Of a stretch of DNA of 64,000 nt, positions 34,709-45,100 are shown piece after piece. The notes beneath the pieces were generated by a model that saw nothing but the letters and a program-made list of their open reading frames with translations, was not told where the DNA came from and ran no database searches. The number at the start of each line of letters is the position of its first letter. Positions within the stretch are counted from its first letter, which is position 1. Source of the stretch: Halapricum hydrolyticum. Its GTDB lineage: Archaea; Halobacteriota; Halobacteria; Halobacteriales; Haloarculaceae. The position numbers and the translations under genes are program-made. The stretch lies in contig JAOPKD010000002.1 of the NCBI GenBank assembly GCA_025517565.1, positions 1-64,000 on the forward strand, read 5' to 3'.

Positions 34709-35722
34709 ATGACACAACGAGAGACTCGGATGTCGAGACGAGCGTATCTCGCAGGCACGGCGGCAGCGACGACCGGACTCGCGGGCTGTTCTGTCCTCGG
34801 CGGGAGCGGCGGCGAACTGACGGTGGCGTACATGCCGATCTTCCCCGATCTGCAGTACTTCGTGATGGACGAGCAGGGCTACTTCGATGACGTCGACCGG
34901 ACAGTCGTCGGCGAGGAGTTCACCGACGGGCCGTCGATCGTCAAAGCCTACGCCGGCGGGGACATCGACGTCGCGATGTTCGGCGTGGTCCCGGCGATGA
35001 TCGTCATCGACCGTGGGCTGCCGGCGAAGGTGACGGCGACGAACATCAAAGAGCCGATGGCGATCCTGGCTCGCGAGGAACTCGGATCGCTGTGGGACGA
35101 ACACGGCAGCGACGCCTTCGCCGTCTGGGAGGAGCAGCGTGGCGAACCGTTCCGGTTCGGAACCTTCCCGCAGGGCTCGGTGCCCGACATCCTGCTGCGC
35201 TACTGGCTCGATCAGGAAGGGGTCGATCCCGAGAGTGACGTCGAGATCATCGAGATAAACGGCGCGAACGCCGTCTGGCAGGCCATCGCGAACGACGAGA
35301 TCGACGGTACGTCGATCATGGAACCGGTGCCGACCCGCGTCGCCGAGGAGTCGATCCCCTACGAAACCTTCAGGACGGCCGATCAGATCATGCCCGGCCA
35401 GCCGGCGGCCGTGACGCTGATGAGCGACGAGGTACGGGACAGCGACGTTGCGACGCAGTTCCTCGACGCTCACGTTCGGGCGACCGAATACATCCAGGAA
35501 AACCCAGAACCGACGGCCGGGATCGTCGAGGACGGGATCGGACTGGACGCCGATCAGGCGCTGTCGGCACTTCAGGGACCGCTGTCGAACTTCGTCACCG
35601 ATCCCCGTGAGATCGAGAACGGGACTGAGATCTTCTCGGAGTTCGCCGCCCGAACGGGCAAACTCGACCAGCAGCTGTCGCTCGAAGAGATATTCGATTA
35701 CAGCGTCTACGACGCGCTCTAA
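34709..35722 (+). CDS. SsuA/TauA/ThiY-like ABC substrate-binding lipoprotein
   Basis: The 337-residue secreted protein has a Tat-like signal (SRRAYLAGTAAATTGLAGC, lipobox LAGC). The mature protein resembles NMT1/SsuA-type periplasmic-binding proteins: LTVAYMPIFPDLQYFVMDEQ, GPSIVKAYAGGDIDVAMFGV and FGTFPQGSVPDILLRYWL. Family ligands are sulfonates, taurine, nitrate or pyrimidines. The first gene of an SBP-permease-ATPase operon; the permease follows after 2 bp. The ATG at 34709 is chosen; MSRRAYL at 34730 is an alternative. Confidence 0.9.
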   Translation: MTQRETRMSRRAYLAGTAAATTGLAGCSVLGGSGGELTVAYMPIFPDLQYFVMDEQGYFDDVDRTVVGEEFTDGPSIVKAYAGGDIDVAMFGVVPAMIVIDRGLPAKVTATNIKEPMAILAREELGSLWDEHGSDAFAVWEEQRGEPFRFGTFPQGSVPDILLRYWLDQEGVDPESDVEIIEINGANAVWQAIANDEIDGTSIMEPVPTRVAEESIPYETFRTADQIMPGQPAAVTLMSDEVRDSDVATQFLDAHVRATEYIQENPEPTAGIVEDGIGLDADQALSALQGPLSNFVTDPREIENGTEIFSEFAARTGKLDQQLSLEEIFDYSVYDAL

Positions 35723-35724
35723 CC

Positions 35725-36528
35725 ATGGCGACTGACGTCAGCAACGAACTCGATCGGGCCGACAACGTCGGGCGGATCGTGGACTCGCTGGACTCCAGGC
35801 GAGTGCTGCTGGGAGCGCTCGGACTGGTGGGGTTCGTCGGCCTGTGGTGGGCCGGCTCGACCGCACAGCCGGAGTACATCCTCCCCTCACCGCTTGCGGT
35901 CGGCCTGGCCGCCCAGTCGGAACTCGCGTCCGGAACGATGCAGGCGGCGCTTTTCAACAGCGTCCTCCACTGGCTGCCGGGGACGGTCGTCGGGACGACG
36001 CTGGGGATCGCGACCGGCGTCGCCCTGGGGTGGAGTCGGTTCCTCGACGAGGCACTGACCCCGATCGTTCGCGTGCTTCGACCCGTGCCCCCGCTGGCGC
36101 TGATCGGCTTCGCGATCGCGTGGTTCGGGATCGGCCACGCCGGCGCGGCCTTCATCATCGCGATCGGCGCGTTCTGGATCAACTTCTACGCCGCCTACGG
36201 TGGCGTCGAAGGCGTCTCTGAGGATCTCCTCGACGTCGCACGTAGCCTCGGCGTCCAGCGTCAGCTCGGTCTGATCCGGACGGTCGTCCTCCCGGCCTCG
36301 CTGCCCGAGATCACGACCGGTATCCGGACGGGGATCGGCCGGTGCTGGATGCTCGTCGTCGCGGCGGAGATCTTCGGCGCGCCGGGGATCGGACGACAGA
36401 TCTTCCGCGCGTCGAACTCGCTGCAGGTCGACCGCGTGATCGCATATATCCTCGTGTTGAGCGTCATGTTTCTGCTCGTCGATACCGCGTTCCGCGTGGT
36501 CCAGCGGAGGGTCCTGGCATGGCGATAG
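35725..36528 (+). CDS. SsuC/TauC-like ABC permease
   Basis: The 267-residue permease has six to seven membrane helices and the binding-protein-dependent transport signature (EAA loop) as EDLLDVARSLGVQRQLGLIRTVVLPASLPEITTG. It lies 2 bp after the binding protein and overlaps the ATPase gene by 10 bp. Together these genes form one importer of the nitrate/sulfonate/taurine type. The true substrate is not deducible. Confidence 0.92.
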   Translation: MATDVSNELDRADNVGRIVDSLDSRRVLLGALGLVGFVGLWWAGSTAQPEYILPSPLAVGLAAQSELASGTMQAALFNSVLHWLPGTVVGTTLGIATGVALGWSRFLDEALTPIVRVLRPVPPLALIGFAIAWFGIGHAGAAFIIAIGAFWINFYAAYGGVEGVSEDLLDVARSLGVQRQLGLIRTVVLPASLPEITTGIRTGIGRCWMLVVAAEIFGAPGIGRQIFRASNSLQVDRVIAYILVLSVMFLLVDTAFRVVQRRVLAWR

Positions 36529-37277
36529 AGTCGACCGCGGACCGCGTCACGGTCGAGGACGTGTCGATGGTCTACGATGGGTCGAACGGTCCCGTCGAGG
36601 CGCTACGAGAGATATCCTTCGACGTCGACCCCGGCGAGTTCGTGACGATCGTCGGCCCTTCGGGCTGTGGGAAGACGACGCTGTTCCGGATCATCGCCGG
36701 ATTGCAGACGCCCACCGATGGAGAGGTTCGGCTGGACGGCGAGCCGATCGACGGCCCCGGACCGGAGCTGGGGATCGTCTTCCAGGAGTATCACCTCTTC
36801 CCGTGGCGGACGGTCGCGGGCAACGTCGGGTTCGGACTCGAACAGAACGGGACGCCGGCTCCCGAGCGCCGCGAGCGCGTGCAGGACCTGTTGGAACTGG
36901 TCGGGCTCGAAGGGTTCGCCGACAGCTACCCGAAGGACCTCTCCGGCGGGATGAAACAGCGCGTCGCGCTCGCCCGCGCGCTGGCGCCCGATCCCGACCT
37001 GCTACTCATGGACGAACCGTTCGGGGCCGTCGACGCCCAGACCAAGACGATGCTCCAGGAAGAGCTACTCGACATCTGGGACGCGACCGGAAAGACCGTG
37101 CTGTTCGTCACCCACGACATCGAGGAGGCGGTCAAACTCGGCGACAGAGTCGTCGTGATGGACAGGGAACCGGGACGCGTCCAGGAGATTCTCGACGTCG
37201 ATCTCGGCCGCCCGCGCTCGCGCTCGGATCGCGCGTTCGGTAGCTACTACGAGGAGATCCTCGATCGGATCGGATAG
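36519..37277 (+). CDS. SsuB/TauB-like ABC ATPase
   Basis: The 252-residue ATPase has Walker A GPSGCGKTT, Q-loop FQEYHLFPW, signature LSGGMKQRVALARAL, Walker B LLLMDEPFGAVD and H-loop VTHDIEEAV. The Q-loop ending HLFPWRTV is characteristic of the TauB/SsuB/NrtD branch. It is the third gene of the importer operon. No enzyme gene follows that could reveal the substrate. Confidence 0.94.
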   Translation: MAIESTADRVTVEDVSMVYDGSNGPVEALREISFDVDPGEFVTIVGPSGCGKTTLFRIIAGLQTPTDGEVRLDGEPIDGPGPELGIVFQEYHLFPWRTVAGNVGFGLEQNGTPAPERRERVQDLLELVGLEGFADSYPKDLSGGMKQRVALARALAPDPDLLLMDEPFGAVDAQTKTMLQEELLDIWDATGKTVLFVTHDIEEAVKLGDRVVVMDREPGRVQEILDVDLGRPRSRSDRAFGSYYEEILDRIG

Positions 37278-37932
37278 GGTCTCGGGAGAATCGAGAGGGT
37301 GGCTCGGTGAAAACGCCTCGTCACACGGGGCTCAGTGGGGGTAACTGCTCGTCATCGCCACCATGGTATAGTATACGTCCCCCCTGGAAAAACTCGTCTA
37401 TCGAACGCCGACGAAGGCGACTCGGCGATACTCCCTGGATATCGCCGAAAAGCGTCCAGGCACTGGTTTCGGCGACTCCTCAGCCCACCCACTTCCACAG
37501 AAGTAACAGTTACAAATATATATTTGTAAATATATATTATTTACCCGAACATCGATCGATGTCGTCCCGATATTCGGCGATTAGAATACTCTTTTGGATA
37601 TATACGGGATTTACGCCGATGATATTCGATCGAATTGCCGCCGAGAATCGGTGTCGGTCATTTTCAGTAATATAGTCTATTTTGACCACGTATATGGGCC
37701 TTTGATGGCATATTCTTGCTTCACAGGCCGACCTATCGACATCGCCCAGATATTAGTCATACTATCGTTGTATCCCTATATTTTAAATTTTTCTGTTATT
37801 TATTCTGGCCCGTACAGGGACAGCCGACGGGCGTACGTCGCGGCTCGCGGAAGCTGCCAGCGTATACGCCCACCGTGTCCTGGAGCAGAGTAGTCAGTTC
37901 TCACAGTGCTCAGACCGCCTTCGAGAGTGGAA
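37278..37932. other. AT-rich intergenic desert with repeat fragments
   Basis: These 655 bp lie between two genes that end facing each other, so no promoter is required here. The stretch contains a 50-bp block (37350-37399) related to 61426-61475, a perfect 20-bp palindrome (37510-37529), and long AT-rich parts (37500-37830). A 99-codon frame at 37594-37893 lacks any family signature. It looks like decayed mobile DNA. Confidence 0.55.
37510..37529. promoter_or_regulatory. Perfect 20-bp palindrome, shared with 60288
   Basis: TTACAAATATATATTTGTAA is perfectly self-complementary. The site at 60288-60307 matches it at 17 of 20 positions. The form suits a dimeric regulator site or an element end. 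No gene starts nearby on either strand. Confidence 0.4.
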
Positions 37933-38904
37933 TCACTCGTGGCCGAACACCGGGACCGGCTGATACGGTGCTTCCAGATACTCCACTTCGGAGTCGCTCA
38001 GGTCGATCTCGAGCGCTTCGACGGCAGCTTCGAGGTGTTCGATGCTCGACGTCCCGACGATGGGAGCGTCGACGTTCTCGTTCTGGAAGTGCCAGGCCAG
38101 CGCGATCTGTGCCATCGAGACACCCTTCTCGTCGGCGAGTTCCTGGACGCGGCCGTTGATCTCTTCGCTCGCGGGCCCCTCGTGATACGGAGTCCCGTAG
38201 TCGATTTCGTGTTCCCCACGCGCCGTCTCGGTAAACTCCTCGTGTGGGCGGGTGAGATAGCCGGCAGCCAGCGGCGACCACGGCAGTACGCCGATGTCTT
38301 CCCGGTTACAGACGGGGTACATCTCGCGCTCTTCCTCGCGATACGTGAGGTGATAGAGGTTCTGCATCGTCTCGAACCGGGTCAGCCCCTCGCGATCGGC
38401 GAGGTGGAGCGCCCGCTGGAACTGATGAGCCCACATCGAGGAGGCCCCGATGTGGCGGACCTGGCCACGCCGGACGGCGTCGTCGAGCGCGCGCAGCGTC
38501 GTCTCGATTGGCGTATCGTAGTCCCAGCGGTGGATCTGGTAGAGGTCGACCGTTTCCATGCCCAGGCGGTCGAGAGAGTGCTCGAGCTCCTGCTCGATCG
38601 TCTTCCGCGAGAGTCCCGTCGCGTTGCGGTGGTCGTTGGCTGCGGCGAAGCGGACCTTCGTAGCGACGACCTGCTCGTCGCGGTCGTATTCCGCGAGCAC
38701 GTCGCCGAGAATCTCCTCGCTCTCGCCCGACGAATACGTATTCGCGGTGTCGAAGAAGTTGATTCCGAGGTCGATGGCCCGTTCGACGAGTTCGCGACCT
38801 TCGTCCGCGTCCAGCATCCAGTCGTCCTGACTGCCGAAACTCATGCAACCGAGGCAGATCTTTGAGACCTCCATCCCGGTCGATCCGAGTGTGGTGTACT
38901 CCAT
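37933..38904 (-). CDS. Aldo/keto reductase
   Basis: This 323-residue AKR-fold oxidoreductase has the family signatures MEYTTLGSTGMEVSKICLGC, GINFFDTANTYSSGESEEILG (catalytic Asp and Tyr), VVATKVRF (catalytic Lys) and GPAS/GTSSIEHLEAAVEAL (cofactor binding). NADPH-dependent reduction of an aldehyde or ketone is expected. The branch is YajO/PdxI-like from the MSFGS and WSPLAAGYLTRP phrases. It is monocistronic, with an AT-rich promoter around 38930. Confidence 0.93.
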   Translation of the reverse strand: MEYTTLGSTGMEVSKICLGCMSFGSQDDWMLDADEGRELVERAIDLGINFFDTANTYSSGESEEILGDVLAEYDRDEQVVATKVRFAAANDHRNATGLSRKTIEQELEHSLDRLGMETVDLYQIHRWDYDTPIETTLRALDDAVRRGQVRHIGASSMWAHQFQRALHLADREGLTRFETMQNLYHLTYREEEREMYPVCNREDIGVLPWSPLAAGYLTRPHEEFTETARGEHEIDYGTPYHEGPASEEINGRVQELADEKGVSMAQIALAWHFQNENVDAPIVGTSSIEHLEAAVEALEIDLSDSEVEYLEAPYQPVPVFGHE

Positions 38905-39059
38905 TACGGGACGGGGAAACGATGGGGCAATTTATATAAGTAACGACTATTTTCGAAAGCAGAATAATAATATATCCACTCACAGGGGGGAGCCTGCGTT
39001 GTGTCCGGCCAACCGCCTCGTACCGTCTGTGAAATCGGCATACTCGGAACGATCCGGCT

Positions 39060-39112
39060 TCACAGAATTATCGAGGCGGATGCCACGGGGCTTGACCCCA
39101 GGCGGTTGACAG
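39060..39112 (+). mobile_element. Possible IS605-OrfB type 3'-end fragment
   Basis: The sequence GAGGCGGATGCCACGGGGCT followed by TGACCCCAGGCGGTTGAC resembles, from memory, the segment after tnpB in haloarchaeal IS1341-like elements. CACGGGG and CCCC could form a stem. No coding part remains. This is weak evidence. Confidence 0.25.
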
Positions 39113-39121
39113 CGACCCGTA

Positions 39122-41137
39122 TCACTCCGGACCGGTCGGGAAGTAGAACTCGTGTTCGGACTCGGTCTCGAAGCGGTCGAGGACTTCACGCAACGGTCGT
39201 GCGTACCGCGAGAGGTCCTCGGCACGCTGGGTGACCTCGTTGAGTTCGGCCGCCTGTTCCTCGGCCGCTCCCGCGACGTTCTCCGCTTCGGCCATCGTTT
39301 CCTCACTCAGATCAACGACCTGATTGAGCATCGTTGCGATCTCTTCGATCCGATCGAGTGATTCTCCGAAGTCGACGTCGTTCTCGGCCGCGAACGTCTC
39401 GAGATCGGTGGCGATCTGGTCCATCGTACCCGAGATCTCCTGTAAGCGTTCCTTCTGGTCGTAAGCGTCGTCAGAGATCTTCTGGATGGAATCGGCCACC
39501 TGCTCGGAGGCATCCCGGACGCTCTCTGAGGAGGTCTGGACGACCTCACCAGCCGTTTCGACTTCGTCGGCGAAGCTCTTGAGCTGCCCCGTCGTCTTCT
39601 CCAGTTCGTCGATCATCTCGTTGAACTCCTCTGCGATGCGATCCATCGCCTCGTTTTCCCCATCGGCCTCCATCCGCCGGGTCAGATCTCCGGCAGCACA
39701 CTGCTGCATGATCTCGGCGTACTCGTCGGCCGTCTCCTGGAGGTGATTGGACATCTCCATCGCTTCGGCCCGGGAGACCTCCGCCTCCTTGCGCGCCTGC
39801 TCGGCTTCTTGGATCTGCTGTTGCAAGGCGTCACGCATGTTCGCGAAGCCGTCGTAGAGACGGCCGATGTTGTCGATCCGGCTGGAGGAGAAATCGACCT
39901 CGAGGTCGCCCTCTTCCATCTTTTCGGCTTTGCCAGTGAGCCGATCGATCGAGCGTGCAGTGTTCCGTCCGAGAGCGGCTCCGAACAGGCCGATCAGAAG
40001 TATTCCCACGCCCGTCGCGATCAGCGCCTGGTCGGCGACTGACTGAACCTCACCGTAAGCCGCTTTCGTGTTCGAGTGGATCATGACGACCCACCCAGTT
40101 CCGGGCACCTGGGCGTACCCGACCGCGTACTCTCTGTTCGCGAGCTCGTATGTCGATTCGTGCCGAGAGAGGATTCCGCTGGCGGGCCCGGCAACACTGC
40201 TCCCTGGATTCGCGGGTCCCTGTGACCGTGCAGTTGCGGGGATCCCGTTCCCTTCGTCGTACTGGCGATACAGCATGTCGTCGTTTCCGTACTGCTCGAA
40301 GAGGACCCGTTCGTCCCCGTCCAGCTTGCTCGTGACCATCGTGACACCGGTCGTAGCCGAGCCGTTGGATGCACCGTCTACGGCGGTCTGTCCCCGAAGA
40401 TTCCCGGTGAACGTTTTGACAGGGACAGTGTAGACCAGTACGTGATCCGGGTCCCCGGGGACCGTAGACACGTAGCCCACCCTGACAGTCCCCTCCTCCC
40501 TGAGGAACGTACTGTTGAACGCTTCCGTCCGCACCGTCTGGATGCTGAAATCTCCCAGTGAGGGGCGAACTCGCTCGACTCCCGCGCTGAGTCCGGAATC
40601 GATCGCTTCGAGCGACGTGTCGTTGACGAACCGACTGTCGCTACTCGCAGTAATCTCGCCGGTCGTCGTATTCACGTAGTGGAGGAACGGTGGGCTATCT
40701 CCGCCCTGTGGAAGTCGCTTCTGTTGTTCCTGTTGCAGGTAGTTACTGATCGTCGGCACGGAGCCGTCCCTGACCGCTGGTGAGCGCGCGTAGATGCGAA
40801 CGGTCCCGAAGTTCGTCCGATTCCAGTCTGCGAGTTCAGTGGCATGCTGGGTCGCCAGCGTCGCAAGTTTCTCGTCGACTTCGTCCTGGAACTCCGATTT
40901 GAGTTGTTCGGAACCGACGACGCCGACAGCTCCGACTGTCAATCCCAGAACGACCAGTACGATGGCGAACTTCAGTGTGAAACTCCGCCGGACGAACCGG
41001 GGGACGACCGACTGTACTGGACCAGTATCTCGATCGCGCGGTTCAGTCTCGTCCTCGGGCGAATCACTGGGCATGCCTGAATCCCCCCCGAGTACTCGGT
41101 TCGGTAGGCCCAACGACGCTCCTGGGGCGGACTCCAT
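39122..41137 (-). CDS. Transducer-like protein with double Cache and HAMP, lacking the signalling tip
   Basis: This 671-residue membrane protein has TM1 at about 54-76, an extracellular dCache-like sensor (about 80-375), TM2 at about 380-402, and a HAMP domain. A coiled linker and a second HAMP-like part (AAGDLTRRMEADGENEAMDRI) follow, then a short methyl-accepting-like helical pair ending AAEEQAAELNEVTQRAEDLSRYA. The conserved hairpin tip for CheA/CheW contact (QTNMLALNASIEAARA-like) is absent. It may signal through another route. TATA-like TTTTATATAG (41181-41190, minus) supports the 41137 start; MPSDSPED at 41074 is an alternative. Confidence 0.8.
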   Translation of the reverse strand: MESAPGASLGLPNRVLGGDSGMPSDSPEDETEPRDRDTGPVQSVVPRFVRRSFTLKFAIVLVVLGLTVGAVGVVGSEQLKSEFQDEVDEKLATLATQHATELADWNRTNFGTVRIYARSPAVRDGSVPTISNYLQQEQQKRLPQGGDSPPFLHYVNTTTGEITASSDSRFVNDTSLEAIDSGLSAGVERVRPSLGDFSIQTVRTEAFNSTFLREEGTVRVGYVSTVPGDPDHVLVYTVPVKTFTGNLRGQTAVDGASNGSATTGVTMVTSKLDGDERVLFEQYGNDDMLYRQYDEGNGIPATARSQGPANPGSSVAGPASGILSRHESTYELANREYAVGYAQVPGTGWVVMIHSNTKAAYGEVQSVADQALIATGVGILLIGLFGAALGRNTARSIDRLTGKAEKMEEGDLEVDFSSSRIDNIGRLYDGFANMRDALQQQIQEAEQARKEAEVSRAEAMEMSNHLQETADEYAEIMQQCAAGDLTRRMEADGENEAMDRIAEEFNEMIDELEKTTGQLKSFADEVETAGEVVQTSSESVRDASEQVADSIQKISDDAYDQKERLQEISGTMDQIATDLETFAAENDVDFGESLDRIEEIATMLNQVVDLSEETMAEAENVAGAAEEQAAELNEVTQRAEDLSRYARPLREVLDRFETESEHEFYFPTGPE

Positions 41138-41150
41138 ACTGCCGGCTATG
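41136..41150. repeat. Isolated ATACTGCCGGC terminus in the transducer leader
   Basis: ATACTGCCGGCTATG matches the left end of the elements at 1779 and 5692, but no matching right end was found nearby. It overlaps the start codon of the transducer gene, so it may be chance or a solo end. Confidence 0.3.
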
Positions 41151-41372
41151 ACAGAACATTGCCGGATTGATCGTGTGCTACTATATAAAAGTATTTCTAT
41201 TTATTAGAAGATTATATTCAGGTACTTCTATTTTCTGGACCGCCACCGTGCCACCAGATCCAGTGTGTGACCGATCCACCAGGGGTTCGCCCGGGTCTCG
41301 TGGACTGTCAGTATCACTCCTGGAACCTACTAGTACATAGCTTTTTGGCAATCAAATACGTAATAGTGGTTA

Positions 41373-42104
41373 ATGAGCAAAAGCGACAGCTGTAGTGGTG
41401 ATCAGGTCGCCGAGCATCTTCGCCGGCACGTTCTTGCACCGATGGTCCGGGCAGCGGACGTCGTGGCGTCCGAGCGCGAGGAGGTCCAGGCCGAGATCGA
41501 CGCGTTTCAGTCGTTTGTCGATCGCGTTTCGGAACTGGAGCCGACACGGCCCGCGAGCGGAGCCCCCGCTTCGCGGTCGCTGTCCCACGCCGACAGAGTC
41601 GACACGAGTTCTCAACTGCGAACCGCGTTCGAGGAGACGGTGCTGTCTATCGAGCATTTCGACCGCGTCTACGACGAATCGCTGACCGAACATGTCGCTG
41701 CCGAACTCTCTCCACAGCTAACGCCCGTGTTCGAGTCGAGCCAAGTAGCGTTCACTGAAGTCTACAGACAAGCCCTCCACGAGGCCGTCCGGGAGGCCGT
41801 TGACAGTCGAGAACAGCTGGTGTCGGTGCTCGAATCCGAAGCGAGGTCGCTCGAGACAGCACAGGATCGGCTGCAGGACGTTCTCGATAGCGCGGGCACG
41901 TCCGGACGCCCGACCGTCCCCGCTGGCGACGAGCGGGAACGGCTCGACGAGATTTCCCGGGAGCGACAGGACGAGCTCCGGGCCCGGCCGCGGCTCGTCC
42001 GGCTCGACGGCCACGAATTCTGTGAGTACGTCTACGAGTCCGAGCGGTGGACCTACCCCGTGTTGACGGCTGTGGCCCGGCTCCGCGAGACCGTCGTGGA
42101 GTGA
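41373..42104 (+). CDS. DUF7260-like helical protein
   Basis: The 243-residue soluble protein is mostly helical: residues 8-55 and 75-170 have coiled-coil character (VVASEREEVQAEIDAFQSFVDRVSEL; FEETVLSIEHFDRVYDESLTEHVAAEL). The C-terminal motif RLDGHEFCEYVYESERWTYPVL is a conserved-looking end seen in haloarchaeal DUF7260 proteins. The function is unknown. It is divergent from the transducer-like gene across 235 bp. Confidence 0.7.
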   Translation: MSKSDSCSGDQVAEHLRRHVLAPMVRAADVVASEREEVQAEIDAFQSFVDRVSELEPTRPASGAPASRSLSHADRVDTSSQLRTAFEETVLSIEHFDRVYDESLTEHVAAELSPQLTPVFESSQVAFTEVYRQALHEAVREAVDSREQLVSVLESEARSLETAQDRLQDVLDSAGTSGRPTVPAGDERERLDEISRERQDELRARPRLVRLDGHEFCEYVYESERWTYPVLTAVARLRETVVE

Positions 42105-42147
42105 CGTATCGAGACGGTCTGTTTCTAGTGATCGGCGCGCTGTCCGT

Positions 42148-45100
42148 TCACGGCTTCTCCGTATCGTCTTTGCTGTGCAAGTACGCGCCCAGGCCGAGCA
42201 GACCGGCCAGCGTCGCCAGCATCCCGAATCCCGGGCCGTCGCCCGATCCGGTCGTCGTTTCGGGTGCGGTCGTCTTCGATTGCTGTTGGGGTGACGCGGT
42301 CGTCTCGACTGTGGTGGTTTCCGGGGCCTGTGTCGTCGACGAACCACTGCCAGTCGCTCTGAACGCCATCCAGTCGAAGTTCCAGCCCCCGCCCTCGGAG
42401 ACGACACGTATCACGTGCTCGCCCGCGGACAGCGTGACGTCCTCGGCACCAGTGACGGTCTGGTAGGCGGTCCAGCTGCCCGTGTTCGGGACGTCGATGC
42501 TGCCGGTGACGTTCTCGCCGTCGACTTCCACGCGGAGCGGGCCGCCGCCCTCCGCGGAGGCGACGGCCACCTCGACGTCGTAGGTACCGCTGGACTCGAC
42601 GGTCACGGAGTACTCGAGCCACTCGCCCTCCTCGATCCAGCCGAGCGTGTAGTTGCCGCCACTGCCACCGATGTCGACGGGTGCGTCCCGGTAGTCGGCG
42701 CCTCCCTGATTGGTGTCGGTCGTTTCGTGGAAGGAGACCCCTTCGCCGCCGGTATCGAAGTGTTCGGCTTCGATCTTCCCGGGAACCGTCGCACGCTCCT
42801 CGAAGGGGGACTGCGTCGCCGCTTCGGCGATGGTCGCTACCGTGATCGTGGCCGGCTCGGAGTGGTTTCCGGCGCCGTCGACCGTACGAACGCCGAGCGT
42901 GTAGGTCGTTCCCGGATCCAGGTCCGTCACGGAGACGGCGGTCTCGTCCACTTCAGTGTAGTGCTCACCGTCGACAGAGACGAGATACGAGTCGACGCCG
43001 CTCCCCTCGCCGACGTCACTGGCGGCGTTCCAGGAGAGGTCGATCGAGGTTTTCGTCTTCGTCGGTGACTGGAGTCCGTCCGGGGCCGTCGGTGGAGCCG
43101 TATCCTCGCTTTCAGTCGTCACGTCGACGCGTGCGCGCTCCGATTCGTTCTCGAACGGGTCGACAGCCGCGACCTCAATCTCGTACGCCGTGTCCCGGTC
43201 CAGTCCCTCGATGCGCACGCCGGGCGTACCGACCGTCGTGTGTTCGTCCCCGTCGACGTAGACCGCGTAGTACTGAACCAGAGAGTCGTCCGTGGATTCG
43301 TCCCAGTCGAGCTCGACTGCCCAGCTGTTGGTGAGCGTGGTCGAAAGGTTCCCGGGCGTCGTCGGCGGCGACGTGTCGGGTTCGTAGTGTTCGGCCGACT
43401 GGGCGACCACGACTTCCCCGGCGGGGACGGTCAGTTCCATCCCGTCGGAGAACGTGACCGTCTGCTCGGCCGAATCGGCGTTGAACGCGGCGTAGGTCCG
43501 TCGGTCGCCGTCCTCGAAGACCTGATAGAACGGCGTGTCCGCGACTACGCTGGTGTCGACGAGACCGGCGTCGTTCAGGAAGTGCACGTAGTTGTAGATG
43601 AACGGCGTCGAGTTTCCGCCGGGCTCGATCGGCAGGGAGTCCGCCATGATCGCGGCCGCGTCCGACGGGTTCGACAGGGCGCGATACCCCCAGGCGGCCG
43701 GCTCCCAGCCGCCGAGGAACTCGCTGGTGGGGTCGTCGACGTCCATGTGGCGGTCCCTGGCGGCGAGCATCGACGACCAGTTCGACTGTGCGTACCGCAG
43801 GTCGTGGCCGAGATAGAACGAATGCCCGCCGATCGGCAGCCAGTTGATCCCGAAGGTCTCGATCGGATCCGCGGGCGACCACCAGAGGTGTCGCCAGTAG
43901 CCGCCGCCCCAGACCGCCGAGGCGTACTCGAAGTCCGGCCCGGCACTCTCGAACGTGGACACTTCCTGACCCCAGTCGTCGGGGAGAGAATCACCCTCGG
44001 GGTCGAACCAGTAGTCCCACACTGCGGTCGTCTCCTGCGTGTAGAGGAAGATGCCGGCGTCACGCAACTCCCGGTTGCCGGTCATCTCGCCCCAGCGGAT
44101 CATCGCCGCGTACGCCATCACCGCCTCCGAGGAGGACTCCTGGTTGTTCCCCTTCGGGTTCCCGACGGTCCCGCCGGCCCAGGAGTGGCCGCCGTAGACG
44201 TCGAAGTTGCGCAGGAACGGGAAGGCGTTCTCCGGGTCGCCCGCCGGGTCGAGGTCGGCGTCGCGGTCCGGGCGCTCCCAGTTCGCGTAGTCCCTGACGA
44301 CGCGTTCGACCATGCCGCCCCAGTTGTCGGAACTGGCCCAGTCGGGCTGCTGCCGGGCGGCCTCGGCCGCGGCGTACACCAGGTAGCCGTAGTGGAAGTG
44401 GTGGTCGGTGATATACTCGACCGACCCGAAGTCCGTGGGGTACTCGAACAGCGATCCGAGTTCGTCGTCGTAGTAGAACAGCTCCTGGCCGGATTCGGTT
44501 CCAAGAGCGGTGTCGCCGGCCGTCAGCCAGCCTTCGAGCCGATCGGTGATCGCGCTCAGGAAGTAGTCGCGTTCGGCCGTCTGGCCGGTCCGGTCGGCGA
44601 GCGCGGCCGCGGTGCTGTTGCGGTAGAAGTCCTTGCCCACCCAGTACGCACTGGTGGGGACGTCGAAGACGTACCGGTCGTAGTCTTCTCTGAGCCGAGT
44701 CACGTACGACCGGAGGCTGTCCATGTCCTGTGTGCCCTCTGTCGGCGTGAACGGCAGGATGCCTCTGTAGGTGTGTGTCGTCGTGAACGACTCGCCGGCC
44801 GCGACCCGCATCTCGCCCCGGACCGACCAGTAGGTGCGGTCCGTCAACTCGGACTCGGCGTACTTCCACTGGTGGGGGAATAGTGCCGTCAGGGTCCCGT
44901 CGGCCCCGCTCTCGGGTTTCGCCTCGGTGGTGAACGAGTAGGTGGTGCGAACCTCGGAGACCGGCGTCCCGTCCCCGTCAGACTCGACGTACTCCCAGTC
45001 GATTTCCGTTCCGCGGACGACGTTGTATGCGTACGCCTCGAACTGATCGAGCAGTTCGGTCGTCGCCTCCGGAAGGATCGCGACCGTGAGGTAGTCGCTC

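Noticed and set aside
37594..37893. 99-codon plus-strand frame in an AT-rich gap
   Set aside because: Its composition follows local AT content and lacks the acidic bias of true genes here; no motif.
43240..44883. 547-codon plus-strand frame opposite the GH81 gene
   Set aside because: It is Val/Arg-rich antisense text; GH81 motifs are on the minus strand.
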